Origin: CAJXQU01 sp965223825
GTDB taxonomy: Bacteria; Pseudomonadota; Gammaproteobacteria; CAJXQU01
DNA: 64,000 nt
Reading direction: 5' to 3'
NCBI GenBank assembly: GCA_965223825.1
Contig: OZ245018.1
Location: 2,666,001 to 2,730,000 of the forward strand
In this document: in pieces, positions 17,579 through 25,086 of the stretch
Numbering within the stretch: position 1 is the first letter of the stretch
Layout of the letters: each line of letters starts with the position of its first letter
Notes under the pieces: model-generated
Told to the model about the DNA's origin: nothing
Database searches by the model: none
What the model saw: the letters and a program-made list of their open reading frames with translations, nothing else
Translations under genes and position numbers: made by a program

Positions 17579-17594
17579 TACAATTACTATGCCA
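17579..17594 (-). promoter_or_regulatory. sigma-54-like -24/-12 promoter
   Basis: Minus-strand TGGCATAGTAATTGTA fits TGGCAC-N5-TTGCA with GG and the -12 element correctly spaced (GG-N10-GT). The -12 dinucleotide is GT instead of GC, which weakens the call. Transcription would start near 17569, giving a leader of about 130 nt that holds the hexaloop hairpin and terminator, like the nasF leader of Klebsiella. Confidence 0.45.
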
Positions 17595-17711
17595 GATCGT
17601 TTAAATCTAGGTTAGCTATTGTTTTTTATAAATATATTTACTCTTTGTGTTTTTTTATTTTTCTAACAAAACAATGAAACACCCCTTCGTGGTGCATGGT
17701 TTTACCGAGGC

Positions 17712-17726
17712 GCACAATTATTGTGC
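17712..17726. promoter_or_regulatory. NtrC-like dyad GCAC-N7-GTGC
   Basis: A perfect 15-bp palindrome, GCACAATTATTGTGC on the plus strand. The GCAC-N7-GTGC geometry is that of NtrC enhancer sites. It is centred about 150 bp upstream of the sigma-54-like start point, a normal enhancer distance. It could instead bind another dimeric repressor. Confidence 0.45.
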
Positions 17727-17862
17727 TGAGAAGACGAGCGCTGAGTGAGGACAGATTTGCTTTGATTAATCACCGTTCAGATTGGCTGAATTATTCACAC
17801 AAAATTCGCTTTTAATTGTGTTTAGATCACAACGGATGGATATCACTTTATGTAAACACTCT

Positions 17863-17876
17863 GCATTTAAAAATGC
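17863..17876. promoter_or_regulatory. GCATTT-AA-AAATGC dyad
   Basis: Perfect inverted repeat with 6-bp arms and a 2-bp spacer, 5 bp from the FNR box. NsrR sites have similar GCATTT/AAATGC arms but usually a 1-bp centre, so assignment to the nitric-oxide repressor NsrR is tentative. The truncated haemoglobin in the operon would fit such control. Confidence 0.3.
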
Positions 17877-17881
17877 CCAGC

Positions 17882-17895
17882 TTGATCTAAATCAA
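17882..17895. promoter_or_regulatory. FNR/Anr-type box
   Basis: TTGATCTAAATCAA matches the TTGAT-N4-ATCAA consensus at every position. It lies about 440 bp upstream of the redox operon, whose first gene reads away from it. On the minus strand a TACATA -10-like element sits about 30 bp downstream, roughly where a class II FNR promoter would place it. The gene on its other side ends here, so the redox operon is the only likely target. Confidence 0.6.
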
Positions 17896-17940
17896 GTGGC
17901 CATTTCATGTTGCAGAGAAAATGATGAAAGTTAGGTGAGA

Positions 17941-17978
17941 AAAACCTGATCGCTTTAAATCAAACACGATCAGGTTTT
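17941..17978. terminator. perfect 12-bp stem terminator after the lipoprotein hydrolase gene
   Basis: AAAACCTGATCG and CGATCAGGTTTT are exact complements around a 14-nt loop, 8 bp past the stop of the minus-strand hydrolase gene. A-flank and T-flank allow it to work in both directions. Confidence 0.8.
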
Positions 17979-17986
17979 GAGATCAT

Positions 17987-19081
17987 TTATTTTCTAAATT
18001 TCCAGTAGCGTCCTTCTTCCTGATCAATCGCACCGAGACCAAACCGATTCTCCGCGCGCTGGCCAGTTTGCAAAAGTGCAAAAATGTCTTCCATGATCCG
18101 CCGATCTTCAGCGAAGTAACCGTGCCCCAAAAATCCGCCTTGCGTATCACTGGCGTCAATCGTTTCAACGCCATCGACAATAAGCAGATTTTCACCACTA
18201 TCACCGGCGCGACTGTAACCGTGGAAGGCTTTGGAGGCACGCAGAGCACGATCATTAGATGATGCGTATAACGTTGTATGAATGCCAGTACTCGCGAGTC
18301 GCGGTGCCAGCAGATCACGGAAGACTTCCGCATCTATATCCGGCGCGATCATGATCAACTCACGGAAAAGTGATAGATAACTTTTCGGTAAATCCACGGC
18401 AAGTTCTGTAACACCACGACTGGTAACACGATTACCCATGCTGTGTGCGATCAAATAAATTTCATTCGCAGGAACATCGACAACCAATTTCTTCAGCATG
18501 TTGACAAAATGTGTGGTTGCCCATTCTGCATTTGTTTCGTCAACGATATAACTGGTCAGATTATTTTTAGAGGGCCAGCTAAATAACAGAACCGGGCCAT
18601 TAAATTTTAAATCTTTACTGAATTGCGCTAATACACGACTCGCTTCTTCAAAGCTGACGTTGTAGCCGTGTACAAAAATCATCAACTTGCCGTTCGCTGA
18701 CTGCTGCACTGCCTCGGATAAACGAAAGAAAAAGTCAGATTCTGACATTTCATTTATCGAGGTCAGTTTGATGTGTTTGTGCTCATCCGGTGACCATTCA
18801 AACTTCAACAAAGACGGCTCTTCATGTTTCCCCATCTTATGACTCGCAGGAATACTGACATTCGCAACACCCGTGCTCACGTCACCACGTTCACCGCTGA
18901 AATAGTGTCCATTATGTTCTGGCGTCCGGTTAGTATAGTAATAAATGCCCACATTATTCGGCTCAGCCACGACCGGCTGCACTGACGATTGCCCCCCAGA
19001 TGGGCTGGCGCAGCCGCTTAATAAACTCAGCGACACACTACTAATTAAAACAATTCGAGCTAAGGTTTTAAACACTTTCAT
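17987..19081 (-). CDS. alpha/beta hydrolase lipoprotein (DUF900-like)
   Basis: A 364-residue lipoprotein: signal peptide ending LLSGC (Cys near 24), then a Ser/Gly/Val-rich linker. The hydrolase core starts near residue 130 with the strand KLMIFVHGYNVSFEEA. The nucleophile elbow is LIAHSMGNR (about residue 215). Later blocks IMIAPDIDAEVF and HGYF supply candidate acid and His residues. DUF900 proteins are secreted hydrolases of unknown substrate. Single transcription unit, with a strong terminator directly after it. Confidence 0.82.
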   Translation of the reverse strand: MKVFKTLARIVLISSVSLSLLSGCASPSGGQSSVQPVVAEPNNVGIYYYTNRTPEHNGHYFSGERGDVSTGVANVSIPASHKMGKHEEPSLLKFEWSPDEHKHIKLTSINEMSESDFFFRLSEAVQQSANGKLMIFVHGYNVSFEEASRVLAQFSKDLKFNGPVLLFSWPSKNNLTSYIVDETNAEWATTHFVNMLKKLVVDVPANEIYLIAHSMGNRVTSRGVTELAVDLPKSYLSLFRELIMIAPDIDAEVFRDLLAPRLASTGIHTTLYASSNDRALRASKAFHGYSRAGDSGENLLIVDGVETIDASDTQGGFLGHGYFAEDRRIMEDIFALLQTGQRAENRFGLGAIDQEEGRYWKFRK

Positions 19082-19464
19082 AAACGTCTTCTTACTAATG
19101 ATTAACCGATTTTTTCATCGGGGTGAATGACGGTAAAACACGATCCAAGGGGGAAATAGAAGCATGTCATGATGTGCTGCAGCGTCCCCCCCGACAGGAA
19201 TTCCCATATGGCGACTATGACCTGTTAACTTCGACAAGTTCCACAACCAATTACCAATTTATGATGCAGTTCTCAGCATTTCTACCTTCAGCCGCCACTG
19301 TGATCAGTAGATAGAAATTGTAAGCAAAATGGCGATCGTAAACTTTAAGCTGATCTTGTCTTGTGTTAGCGTTATTAACGTCTTCACCGCATCAAGCTTG
19401 GACTACAAAAGCTGTTCGCAGATCACATTAGAAAGCAGCAAAAACAGGGCAACAAACCATTCCC
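19082..19464. other. 383-bp divergent intergenic region
   Basis: Separates the divergent hydrolase and FimV-like genes, so it must hold both promoters. I see a short CGTTATTAACG palindrome near 19370 but no promoter or hairpin I would defend. Confidence 0.4.
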
Positions 19465-20145
19465 ATGACATCGTTATTTAACAGCCCAACAGAGGAACAC
19501 AAACAAAAGAATGTGTTACCCCGTTTTAAAAATGCGGCTGAACGAGACAGCTATCTGCAACTACTGAACCGTAAAATCCTTCGCAATCCGCGTGATCTGC
19601 TCGCGCATACTCAACGGATTTTTCTGCTTTTCATCGCGCGCGATAATGTCGCGTATTTTGGTGCTGTGATCGATCTATTTATTGCCCTCGGCCCACGTGG
19701 TTTGGGTTTAAAAAAATCGATTCTCCGTCCGACTTATAAGTTACTCAATAAACACCAACAACATTACATTCAGTCGCATTTGCATACTGGTATTTCTCGC
19801 GTGGATGCCGTTCCGAGCCGTCACGCACGCCTGTCTCCCAAGCTAACATCATCAACCAGCTTATTTAACGATAATACGCCAAGCTTACCGAACGCCGATC
19901 AAATCTTGCGCAAAGCACGCTATAAATTGGCCATGGGGCACGAAGCGATCGCGCAGACCTTGTTAGAAGACGCTCTTGAAGCTGATCCAAGCGATATGGA
20001 AATTGCCTGCGAACTTCTTGAACTTTATCGCCAGCACGATCAGCGAAACGACTTTCTTAAAATGACGACACGGCTAGCCGGTAAAATACTCGCAGTGCAA
20101 GATTTATGGGATGAGACTGAGCATTATTTCAACCAACGCTCTTGA
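19465..20145 (+). CDS. FimV C-terminal-like / TPR protein
   Basis: A 226-residue cytoplasmic protein with no signal peptide. Residues ~1-110 are helical and unrecognised, followed by a Ser/Thr-rich linker. Residues ~145-205 look like TPR-like repeats of the FimV C-terminal domain (ALEADPSDMEIACELLELYRQHDQ then a second helix pair). It sits 5 bp before a roadblock-like gene, suggesting a two-protein module in polarity or pilus-type organisation. This is inference; no direct functional motif is present. Confidence 0.55.
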   Translation: MTSLFNSPTEEHKQKNVLPRFKNAAERDSYLQLLNRKILRNPRDLLAHTQRIFLLFIARDNVAYFGAVIDLFIALGPRGLGLKKSILRPTYKLLNKHQQHYIQSHLHTGISRVDAVPSRHARLSPKLTSSTSLFNDNTPSLPNADQILRKARYKLAMGHEAIAQTLLEDALEADPSDMEIACELLELYRQHDQRNDFLKMTTRLAGKILAVQDLWDETEHYFNQRS

Positions 20146-20150
20146 TCAGC

Positions 20151-20792
20151 ATGTCCAAAATTGAACACACTTTCGCTGAAAACATCTACCTAACGCCGAC
20201 GCCCAAAGGCGCTTTTTACGCGGTAGAAAGCCCGAAACCGGATCAGGCACGATCGTTCTTGCTGCAACTCATGCAAGAGAGCCGATCTCCGCGACCGATC
20301 ACGTCTCAGTTAATCAACTGGACCGGTACGAATAGCATTAAAGCCATGATGGATTATCTTGAGACCCTACAACATCGTGGCTTCATTGAAGGCAGCACGC
20401 GAGCTCTGAGCATGCCTGATCAGGGCTTCAACTCACTGTGTAAAGGGTTACTCGCGCGCTTGAGTTTAAGTGGCAAAGCTATGCTGGTGGATGATCATGG
20501 TTGTACGCTCGCTTACGCTGGCTTTAATCCTGATCAGGCCGATATGCTCGCTGCACTCAGTGCTGATTTATCAGCTCTGCAAGATCGCCACAGCAAACAT
20601 CTGTCGCATTATTTTGGGCTGGCTGAACATGGCTGGGGCGCGTTGGATGCACAAGGAAATAGCCGCATCGCCGTGTGGCCGTTGTACTTACCGACAGAAC
20701 GATTGTATTTAAGCGTGTTTGGAGAGCCTCAATTTGACGTCGCGGAATTTCGTCGTCTGATCTGGTTATTAGTTCGACGCTACTGCGGTTAG
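20151..20792 (+). CDS. hypothetical protein with roadblock/LC7-like C-terminal half
   Basis: A 213-residue protein. The N-terminal half is alpha-helical with a winged-helix-like pattern (ITSQLINWTGTNSIKAMMDYLETLQHRGFI). The C-terminal half (about 95-210), with AMLVDDHGCTLAYAGF and RLYLSVFGEPQFD, fits the alternating pattern of MglB/roadblock domains that bind small GTPases. I preferred the ATG at 20151 to an in-frame TTG 9 nt earlier. It overlaps ampD tail-to-tail by 24 bp. A matching MglA-like GTPase is encoded at 52.7 kb. Confidence 0.5.
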   Translation: MSKIEHTFAENIYLTPTPKGAFYAVESPKPDQARSFLLQLMQESRSPRPITSQLINWTGTNSIKAMMDYLETLQHRGFIEGSTRALSMPDQGFNSLCKGLLARLSLSGKAMLVDDHGCTLAYAGFNPDQADMLAALSADLSALQDRHSKHLSHYFGLAEHGWGALDAQGNSRIAVWPLYLPTERLYLSVFGEPQFDVAEFRRLIWLLVRRYCG

Positions 20793-21326
20793 ATACGCAT
20801 CCCAATCAAACGCCTGACCGGGATCCGTTTTACGCCCCGGCGCGATGTGATCATGGCCGACTATTCTTTCGCTGGAAATCGCGGGCCATTCAGAACGAAC
20901 CAAGCTAGTTAATCGCACAAGCTGTGTATATTGAATGGGTTCGTAGGGTAAGTCGTCCGTCCCTTCCAGCTCAATGCCGATCGAAAAATCATTACAGCGA
21001 TCACATCCATCAAAATGCGATACGCCCGCATGCCATGCCCGCGCCGTCAGCGGCACAAATTGAACAATCTCACCATCACGCCGGATCAGCAAATGCGAAG
21101 AGACTTTTAGATCTGCAATCTCTTTAAAAAACGGATGTTCTGCCGGATCAAGACAGTTACAAAACAGTTGACCAATGTGGTCCGACCCAAATTCACCAGG
21201 GGGTAAACTAATATTGTGCACGACCAACAAACTGATCGGCACACCTTCTGGTCGCGCATCATAATTCGGTGACGGGCAGTGTTTAACGCCATCAATCCAA
21301 CCGTTTATTTGATTGTAAACTAGCAT
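20769..21326 (-). CDS. ampD: 1,6-anhydro-N-acetylmuramyl-L-alanine amidase
   Basis: Cytoplasmic zinc amidase of 185 residues that removes the peptide from anhydro-muropeptides in peptidoglycan recycling. Zinc ligands are seen in LVVHNISLPPG (His) and GHDHIAPGRKTDPG (His and Asp). The SIGIELEG block carries the catalytic Glu. The N-terminus (CPSPNYDARPEG) matches the AmpD family. Its ATG overlaps, head-to-head, the longest possible start of the neighbouring protease gene, so both promoters would lie inside coding DNA if that start were used. Confidence 0.93.
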   Translation of the reverse strand: MLVYNQINGWIDGVKHCPSPNYDARPEGVPISLLVVHNISLPPGEFGSDHIGQLFCNCLDPAEHPFFKEIADLKVSSHLLIRRDGEIVQFVPLTARAWHAGVSHFDGCDRCNDFSIGIELEGTDDLPYEPIQYTQLVRLTSLVRSEWPAISSERIVGHDHIAPGRKTDPGQAFDWDAYLTAVASN

Positions 21327-21372
21327 GGCCGCAGACTATCACCCGTGTGGGGATTACGGCAAACTGTCTATC

Positions 21373-21891
21373 ATGCCGAATCAAAACCCTCACCAAAAAG
21401 CCGGACGGATCATGTTTATGTTGGCCTTCGCTGTTGGCCTCTTCATGCTCACACAATTCTTCGATAACGTGCTTGATGATCAACGCAACCCTAACCAACA
21501 AATCCTAAGTGTGAATAACAATGGTGTTGTGGACGTTGTGCTCGATCGCAACCGCTATGGACATTACGTCGCCACAGGCACGATCAACAACGAACCGGTG
21601 GAATTTCTCGTCGATACAGGCGCAACGGATATCGCCATTCCTGCTGGATTAGCTCAACGTTTAAATTTAAAACGTGGTATCGAATTTGATGTGATGACGG
21701 CGAATGGCATCACCTCCGCCTATCGAACTCGACTAGATCGCATTACGCTGGGTGACATTGAACTGAGAAATGTCAGAGCCTCAATCAACCCATCGATGGA
21801 TGATATGGAAATTCTGTTAGGAATGAGTTTTTTAGGTCAACTAGAATTAATTCAAAAAAATGATCAGCTAACGGTCAGGCAGCGACAATAA
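21373..21891 (+). CDS. retropepsin-like aspartic protease, membrane-anchored (TIGR02281 type)
   Basis: A 172-residue single-domain protease. One N-terminal helix (about 11-29) anchors it, and the domain follows with the catalytic FLVDTGATDIAIPAG and a LLGMSFL block near the C-terminus. Such clan AA proteases work as dimers; bacterial substrates are mostly unknown. I chose the ATG at 21373, which places the helix at the N-terminus. The frame extends to an ATG at 21325 that overlaps the ampD start. Confidence 0.8.
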   Translation: MPNQNPHQKAGRIMFMLAFAVGLFMLTQFFDNVLDDQRNPNQQILSVNNNGVVDVVLDRNRYGHYVATGTINNEPVEFLVDTGATDIAIPAGLAQRLNLKRGIEFDVMTANGITSAYRTRLDRITLGDIELRNVRASINPSMDDMEILLGMSFLGQLELIQKNDQLTVRQRQ

Positions 21892-21968
21892 AAAATATTT
21901 TTACTGCCTGGATTGATTTCGTTTAATCTCTACCTTCTGATACATCACGCATTTATGCTTTCGTCGTT

Positions 21969-22640
21969 TTAATCGGTAAATTCAATATTATCAAACCACG
22001 CCTGCGTTTCTCCGCCAGTTTGATCCGTATCTGACATAATCGCGATCGCGTTAATTTTTTTTATGTCCTTACCGAAGATTTTTTTTAGATCCTCTCGCAC
22101 ATTTCGCACTTCATGCTGCCACTGCCCTACGCCATCATCACCAGACTGGATCGCAAACATCTGCGCGTTACGGGTATAAGGATTCGGCCAGTGCTCACCG
22201 ATCGTTGCTTCATTCGCCCAAACATAATTTAAAGATTTTGTTTGCCAAAAAAATGGCCCATCAGAAAAAATAACATAGACTCTCGCGCTAAAATCATCCC
22301 CTTTTTTTATGCGCTCGTTTTCCGAATTGATCGTATTGTTAACTTTCCATGACCATTTCAAAAAAGGAGTTTTATCCAGATCAATTTCGATCTCTTTTAT
22401 TAGACCAGACGCACTCTCCCTGCTCACTGCATGAAGCACTTTCTTGCCTTCATCTTGATCAAGTGAGTAATGAGTTTTTCCGTCAAACTCTTTTTCTGTC
22501 CAACCTTGTAGACCATAAGTTGAGAAGTCACTCACCCAGATCGTGTCTGCATTTACCGAAATCGAGTTGAGAAAAATGACACTAAACAAACTGGCATTAA
22601 CGGTCGATCGGAATAGCTTTCGCATTTTACTAATTCGCAT
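21969..22640 (-). CDS. DUF3047 family exported protein
   Basis: A 223-residue protein with a signal peptide (ending near SVNADT). The mature part matches the DUF3047 pattern: WVSDFSTYGLQGW, PFLKWSWKVN, DDFSARVYVIFSD, LNYVWANE and a final AIAIMSDTDQTGGETQAWFDNI. Function unknown; probably a periplasmic beta-sandwich. Several ATG codons are in frame upstream. I chose 22640, which gives a short basic n-region; 22625 is also possible. Convergent with the protease gene. Confidence 0.72.
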   Translation of the reverse strand: MRISKMRKLFRSTVNASLFSVIFLNSISVNADTIWVSDFSTYGLQGWTEKEFDGKTHYSLDQDEGKKVLHAVSRESASGLIKEIEIDLDKTPFLKWSWKVNNTINSENERIKKGDDFSARVYVIFSDGPFFWQTKSLNYVWANEATIGEHWPNPYTRNAQMFAIQSGDDGVGQWQHEVRNVREDLKKIFGKDIKKINAIAIMSDTDQTGGETQAWFDNIEFTD

Positions 22641-22855
22641 TGGTCTATTTATGAACACCTGGTTTTTTAAAAGCAAAACATCATCGATTGTATGCATAAC
22701 TACTTTGATCCATCTCACGTCGTTTAAGTTCACCCACCACTTTTTTTATTAGTTCAAAGGCTATAAATAACGCGTATGACAGCAAGCGATCAGTTCTCAG
22801 CATGAAATCCGTTACACTACCGGGCATAAACAAGAATAATTGAGGGAGAGGCAAC

Positions 22856-24205
22856 ATGCTTGAGACTTTAACGGCGCTGACAGGGCAACTTTCTGGCTTG
22901 CTTTGGAATAACATACTTACGCTGGCAGCGTTGTTAGGCGTAGGGGCATACCTTACGTTTCGCATGGGGTTTATCCAGTTTCGTGGCTTTAAACAGGCTG
23001 TCCAGCTTGTCTCCGGCAAACATTCTGATCCAACTCATGAGGGTGAGGTCACACATTTTCAGGCTCTCTCGACCGCACTATCAGCCACGGTCGGTACGGG
23101 TAATATCGCGGGTGTGGCGACGGCGATCACGCTCGGGGGGCCTGGTGCATTGTTTTGGATGTGGGTCACGGCATTTTTCGGTATGGCGACGAAATTTACA
23201 GAATGCACGTTGGCCGTACGTTTCCGAGAGATCGGCCATGACAAAGTCGTCGCAGGTGGGCCGATGTACACGCTCTTGCACGGTTTGAATATGCGACCAC
23301 TGGCGATCTTGTTTGCTTTTTTTGCGCTGATCGCCTCCTTTGGGATCGGCAATATGGTACAAGCCAACTCCGTCGTTGAAGGCTTAGCTTTTATTAATCC
23401 CGCTATTGAAGAGCAACGCTGGTTACCCGGCGCGATCATGAGCGCGTTAGTTGCACTCGTTATTCTCGGCGGCGTAAAACGCATTGCAAAAGTCGCCAGT
23501 GTGATCGTACCGTTCATGGCGGCGATTTATATTTTGGCTGCACTGCTCGTGCTGATGATGAATGTAACCGCGATTCCCGATGCGCTGGGTTTGATCTTCA
23601 ACAACGCACTGAATATCTGGGCTGTCGGTGGCGCTGTCGTTGGTGAAGCAATCCGTTGGGGCGTGGCACGTGGCCTCTTTTCCAACGAAGCTGGGTTAGG
23701 TTCATCGCCGATGGCACATGCCGCCGCGCAGACGAATGAACCTGTACGAGAAGGCCTAGTCGCCATGCTTGAGCCGTTCATCGACACCTTAGTTGTGTGT
23801 TCGCTTACTGGACTTGTGATCATCGTCAGCGGCGTTTTGGATAACGGCACAGAAACGCTTACCGGTGCACAATTAACGGCACATGCATTTCAAGCTTCTC
23901 TTGGAGATTGGGGAGCCATTGTGGTCGGTGTCGGACTCACCTTATTTGCCTTTTCGACCATCATCGCGTGGTCATATTACGGTGATCGATCAGCAAAATT
24001 TTTGTTCGGTGAAAATGCCGTGATCCCCTACCGTATCGTCTACTCTATGCTGATCATCTTCGGCGCGACAGTTCCACTAAAATTAGTCTGGAATCTTGCT
24101 GACATAACGAATATTTTGATGGCGATACCCAATCTGATCGCACTGGTTTTACTCGCAGGTTTAGTGAAAAAGCTCAAGAACGAATATTTAAACCGAACGT
24201 CATAA
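22856..24205 (+). CDS. sodium/alanine (AGCS family) symporter
   Basis: A 449-residue inner-membrane transporter of the alanine/glycine:cation symporter family. Conserved blocks are TVGTGNIAGVATAI, GGPGALFWMWVTAFFGMATKF, GGPMYTL, FSNEAGLGSSPMAHAAA and IAWSYYGDR. About ten hydrophobic segments are visible. A strong GAGGGAGAGG Shine-Dalgarno precedes the ATG. Single gene, probably importing alanine or glycine with Na+, which fits a marine organism. Confidence 0.92.
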   Translation: MLETLTALTGQLSGLLWNNILTLAALLGVGAYLTFRMGFIQFRGFKQAVQLVSGKHSDPTHEGEVTHFQALSTALSATVGTGNIAGVATAITLGGPGALFWMWVTAFFGMATKFTECTLAVRFREIGHDKVVAGGPMYTLLHGLNMRPLAILFAFFALIASFGIGNMVQANSVVEGLAFINPAIEEQRWLPGAIMSALVALVILGGVKRIAKVASVIVPFMAAIYILAALLVLMMNVTAIPDALGLIFNNALNIWAVGGAVVGEAIRWGVARGLFSNEAGLGSSPMAHAAAQTNEPVREGLVAMLEPFIDTLVVCSLTGLVIIVSGVLDNGTETLTGAQLTAHAFQASLGDWGAIVVGVGLTLFAFSTIIAWSYYGDRSAKFLFGENAVIPYRIVYSMLIIFGATVPLKLVWNLADITNILMAIPNLIALVLLAGLVKKLKNEYLNRTS

Positions 24206-24284
24206 GTCAAAATTTCGCAGCACCATTGATAAGGCATGATCGAATGCCGCTCTTGCTTATCGAAGTCCTTTCGCAATTTCATTA

Positions 24285-24314
24285 TTCTCGCCAGATTCAT
24301 CATTCTGGCGGGAA
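24285..24314 (+). terminator. hairpin after the symporter gene
   Basis: TTCTCGCCAGA pairs with TCTGGCGGGAA (one G-U) around an 8-nt loop, 80 bp past the stop. No immediate U-run, so termination strength is uncertain. Confidence 0.5.
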
Positions 24315-24506
24315 CTTGAGAATATTTTTTAGAAATAACAGCCTTTTTTCGTCGAGTCGATCACATTCCGATAATTTCTTTTTTGGATACAATTAGTTCC
24401 TTATCTCGCCTATTGATTATCAAATCGTCAAAACCTATATTACTTCCCAAGCAGCAATGTTGTATTGCAGCACCTAATTTAATAAAAACTTTTGGAGATT
24501 AACCTT

Positions 24507-24950
24507 ATGAAATTTAAAACACTTTACGCCATTCCCTTGGTTGCAAGTGCGTTAACAGCCCCTGTAATGGCGGTTAACAGTGCCGATGAAGAAGCGATCA
24601 CTGCAATTCAAGCCAATGCGCTAAGTTGGGCATACGCTTACAACACCGGTAACGTTAGCGAACTCAACGAGCTGTATACCGAAGATGCCATCATCATGCC
24701 ACCAAACGACACCACCGTCGTACTAAAAGGGGCTATTGAAAACTACTGGCAGGAATCATTAAACGGCGAAATGAGCGAGTTTTTTGTACACCCTGTTGAG
24801 ATCAAAGTCGAGGGTAATACGGCATACCAAGCTTCTGTTTGGTCCGCGCGTGATACTAAATCAGGCGCAATGATCGGCGGGAATACGGTAACTGTCCTAG
24901 AGCGTCAAACTGACGGTCGCTGGAAAACCAAATTGCAAAGCTGGAATTAA
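24507..24950 (+). CDS. secreted SnoaL-like (SgcJ/EcaC family) protein
   Basis: A 147-residue protein with a signal peptide (about 1-22, ending PVMA) followed by one cone-shaped alpha+beta-barrel domain of the SgcJ/EcaC SnoaL-like family. Typical blocks are SWAYAYNTGNVSELNELYTEDAIIMPP and the C-terminal GRWKTKLQSWN. Many relatives bind or isomerise small ligands; the function here is unknown. The ATG at 24507 follows a GGAG site by 9 nt; a TTG at 24492 overlaps that site and is rejected. Confidence 0.78.
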   Translation: MKFKTLYAIPLVASALTAPVMAVNSADEEAITAIQANALSWAYAYNTGNVSELNELYTEDAIIMPPNDTTVVLKGAIENYWQESLNGEMSEFFVHPVEIKVEGNTAYQASVWSARDTKSGAMIGGNTVTVLERQTDGRWKTKLQSWN

Positions 24951-24986
24951 TCCAAAGTCACGCAATACTTTAAGTAAGACCTCTCT

Positions 24987-25022
24987 GTCAGTATCGGTTT
25001 CCTTGGTAGGGCTGATACTGAC
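24987..25022 (+). terminator. 9-bp inverted repeat hairpin
   Basis: GTCAGTATC and GATACTGAC pair perfectly around an 18-nt loop. It precedes a canonical terminator by 14 bp, so the two hairpins form a tandem 3' structure after the SnoaL-like gene. Confidence 0.55.
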
Positions 25023-25036
25023 ATACCTCCTCTTTT

Positions 25037-25063
25037 GAAGCCCAGTTTGGGCTTCTTTTTTTT
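25037..25063 (+). terminator. intrinsic terminator
   Basis: GAAGCCCA pairs with TGGGCTTC around GTT and is followed by eight T residues. Ends plus-strand transcription before the convergent thrC gene. Confidence 0.92.
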
Positions 25064-25086
25064 GTCTCGTGAAAAGCACGCACGCG

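Larger units (their letters stand above)
17439..17986. other. 548-bp regulatory intergenic region of the redox operon
   Basis: Contains no gene. From the operon outwards it holds the Shine-Dalgarno, terminator hairpin, hexaloop hairpin, sigma-54-like element, an A/T-rich stretch (17610-17670), a GCAC-type hairpin at 17680-17697 with N9 spacing, the NtrC-like dyad, the GCATTT dyad, the FNR box and the terminator of the neighbouring gene. Confidence 0.7.

Noticed and set aside
17680..17697. TGCACC...GGTGT dyad considered as a second NtrC site
   Set aside because: The GCAC and GTGT halves are separated by 9 bases, not 7, and the right half is imperfect; more likely a short hairpin.
23059..23517. 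Minus-strand frame opposite the AGCS symporter
   Set aside because: Antisense shadow; the plus-strand symporter has all conserved motifs.
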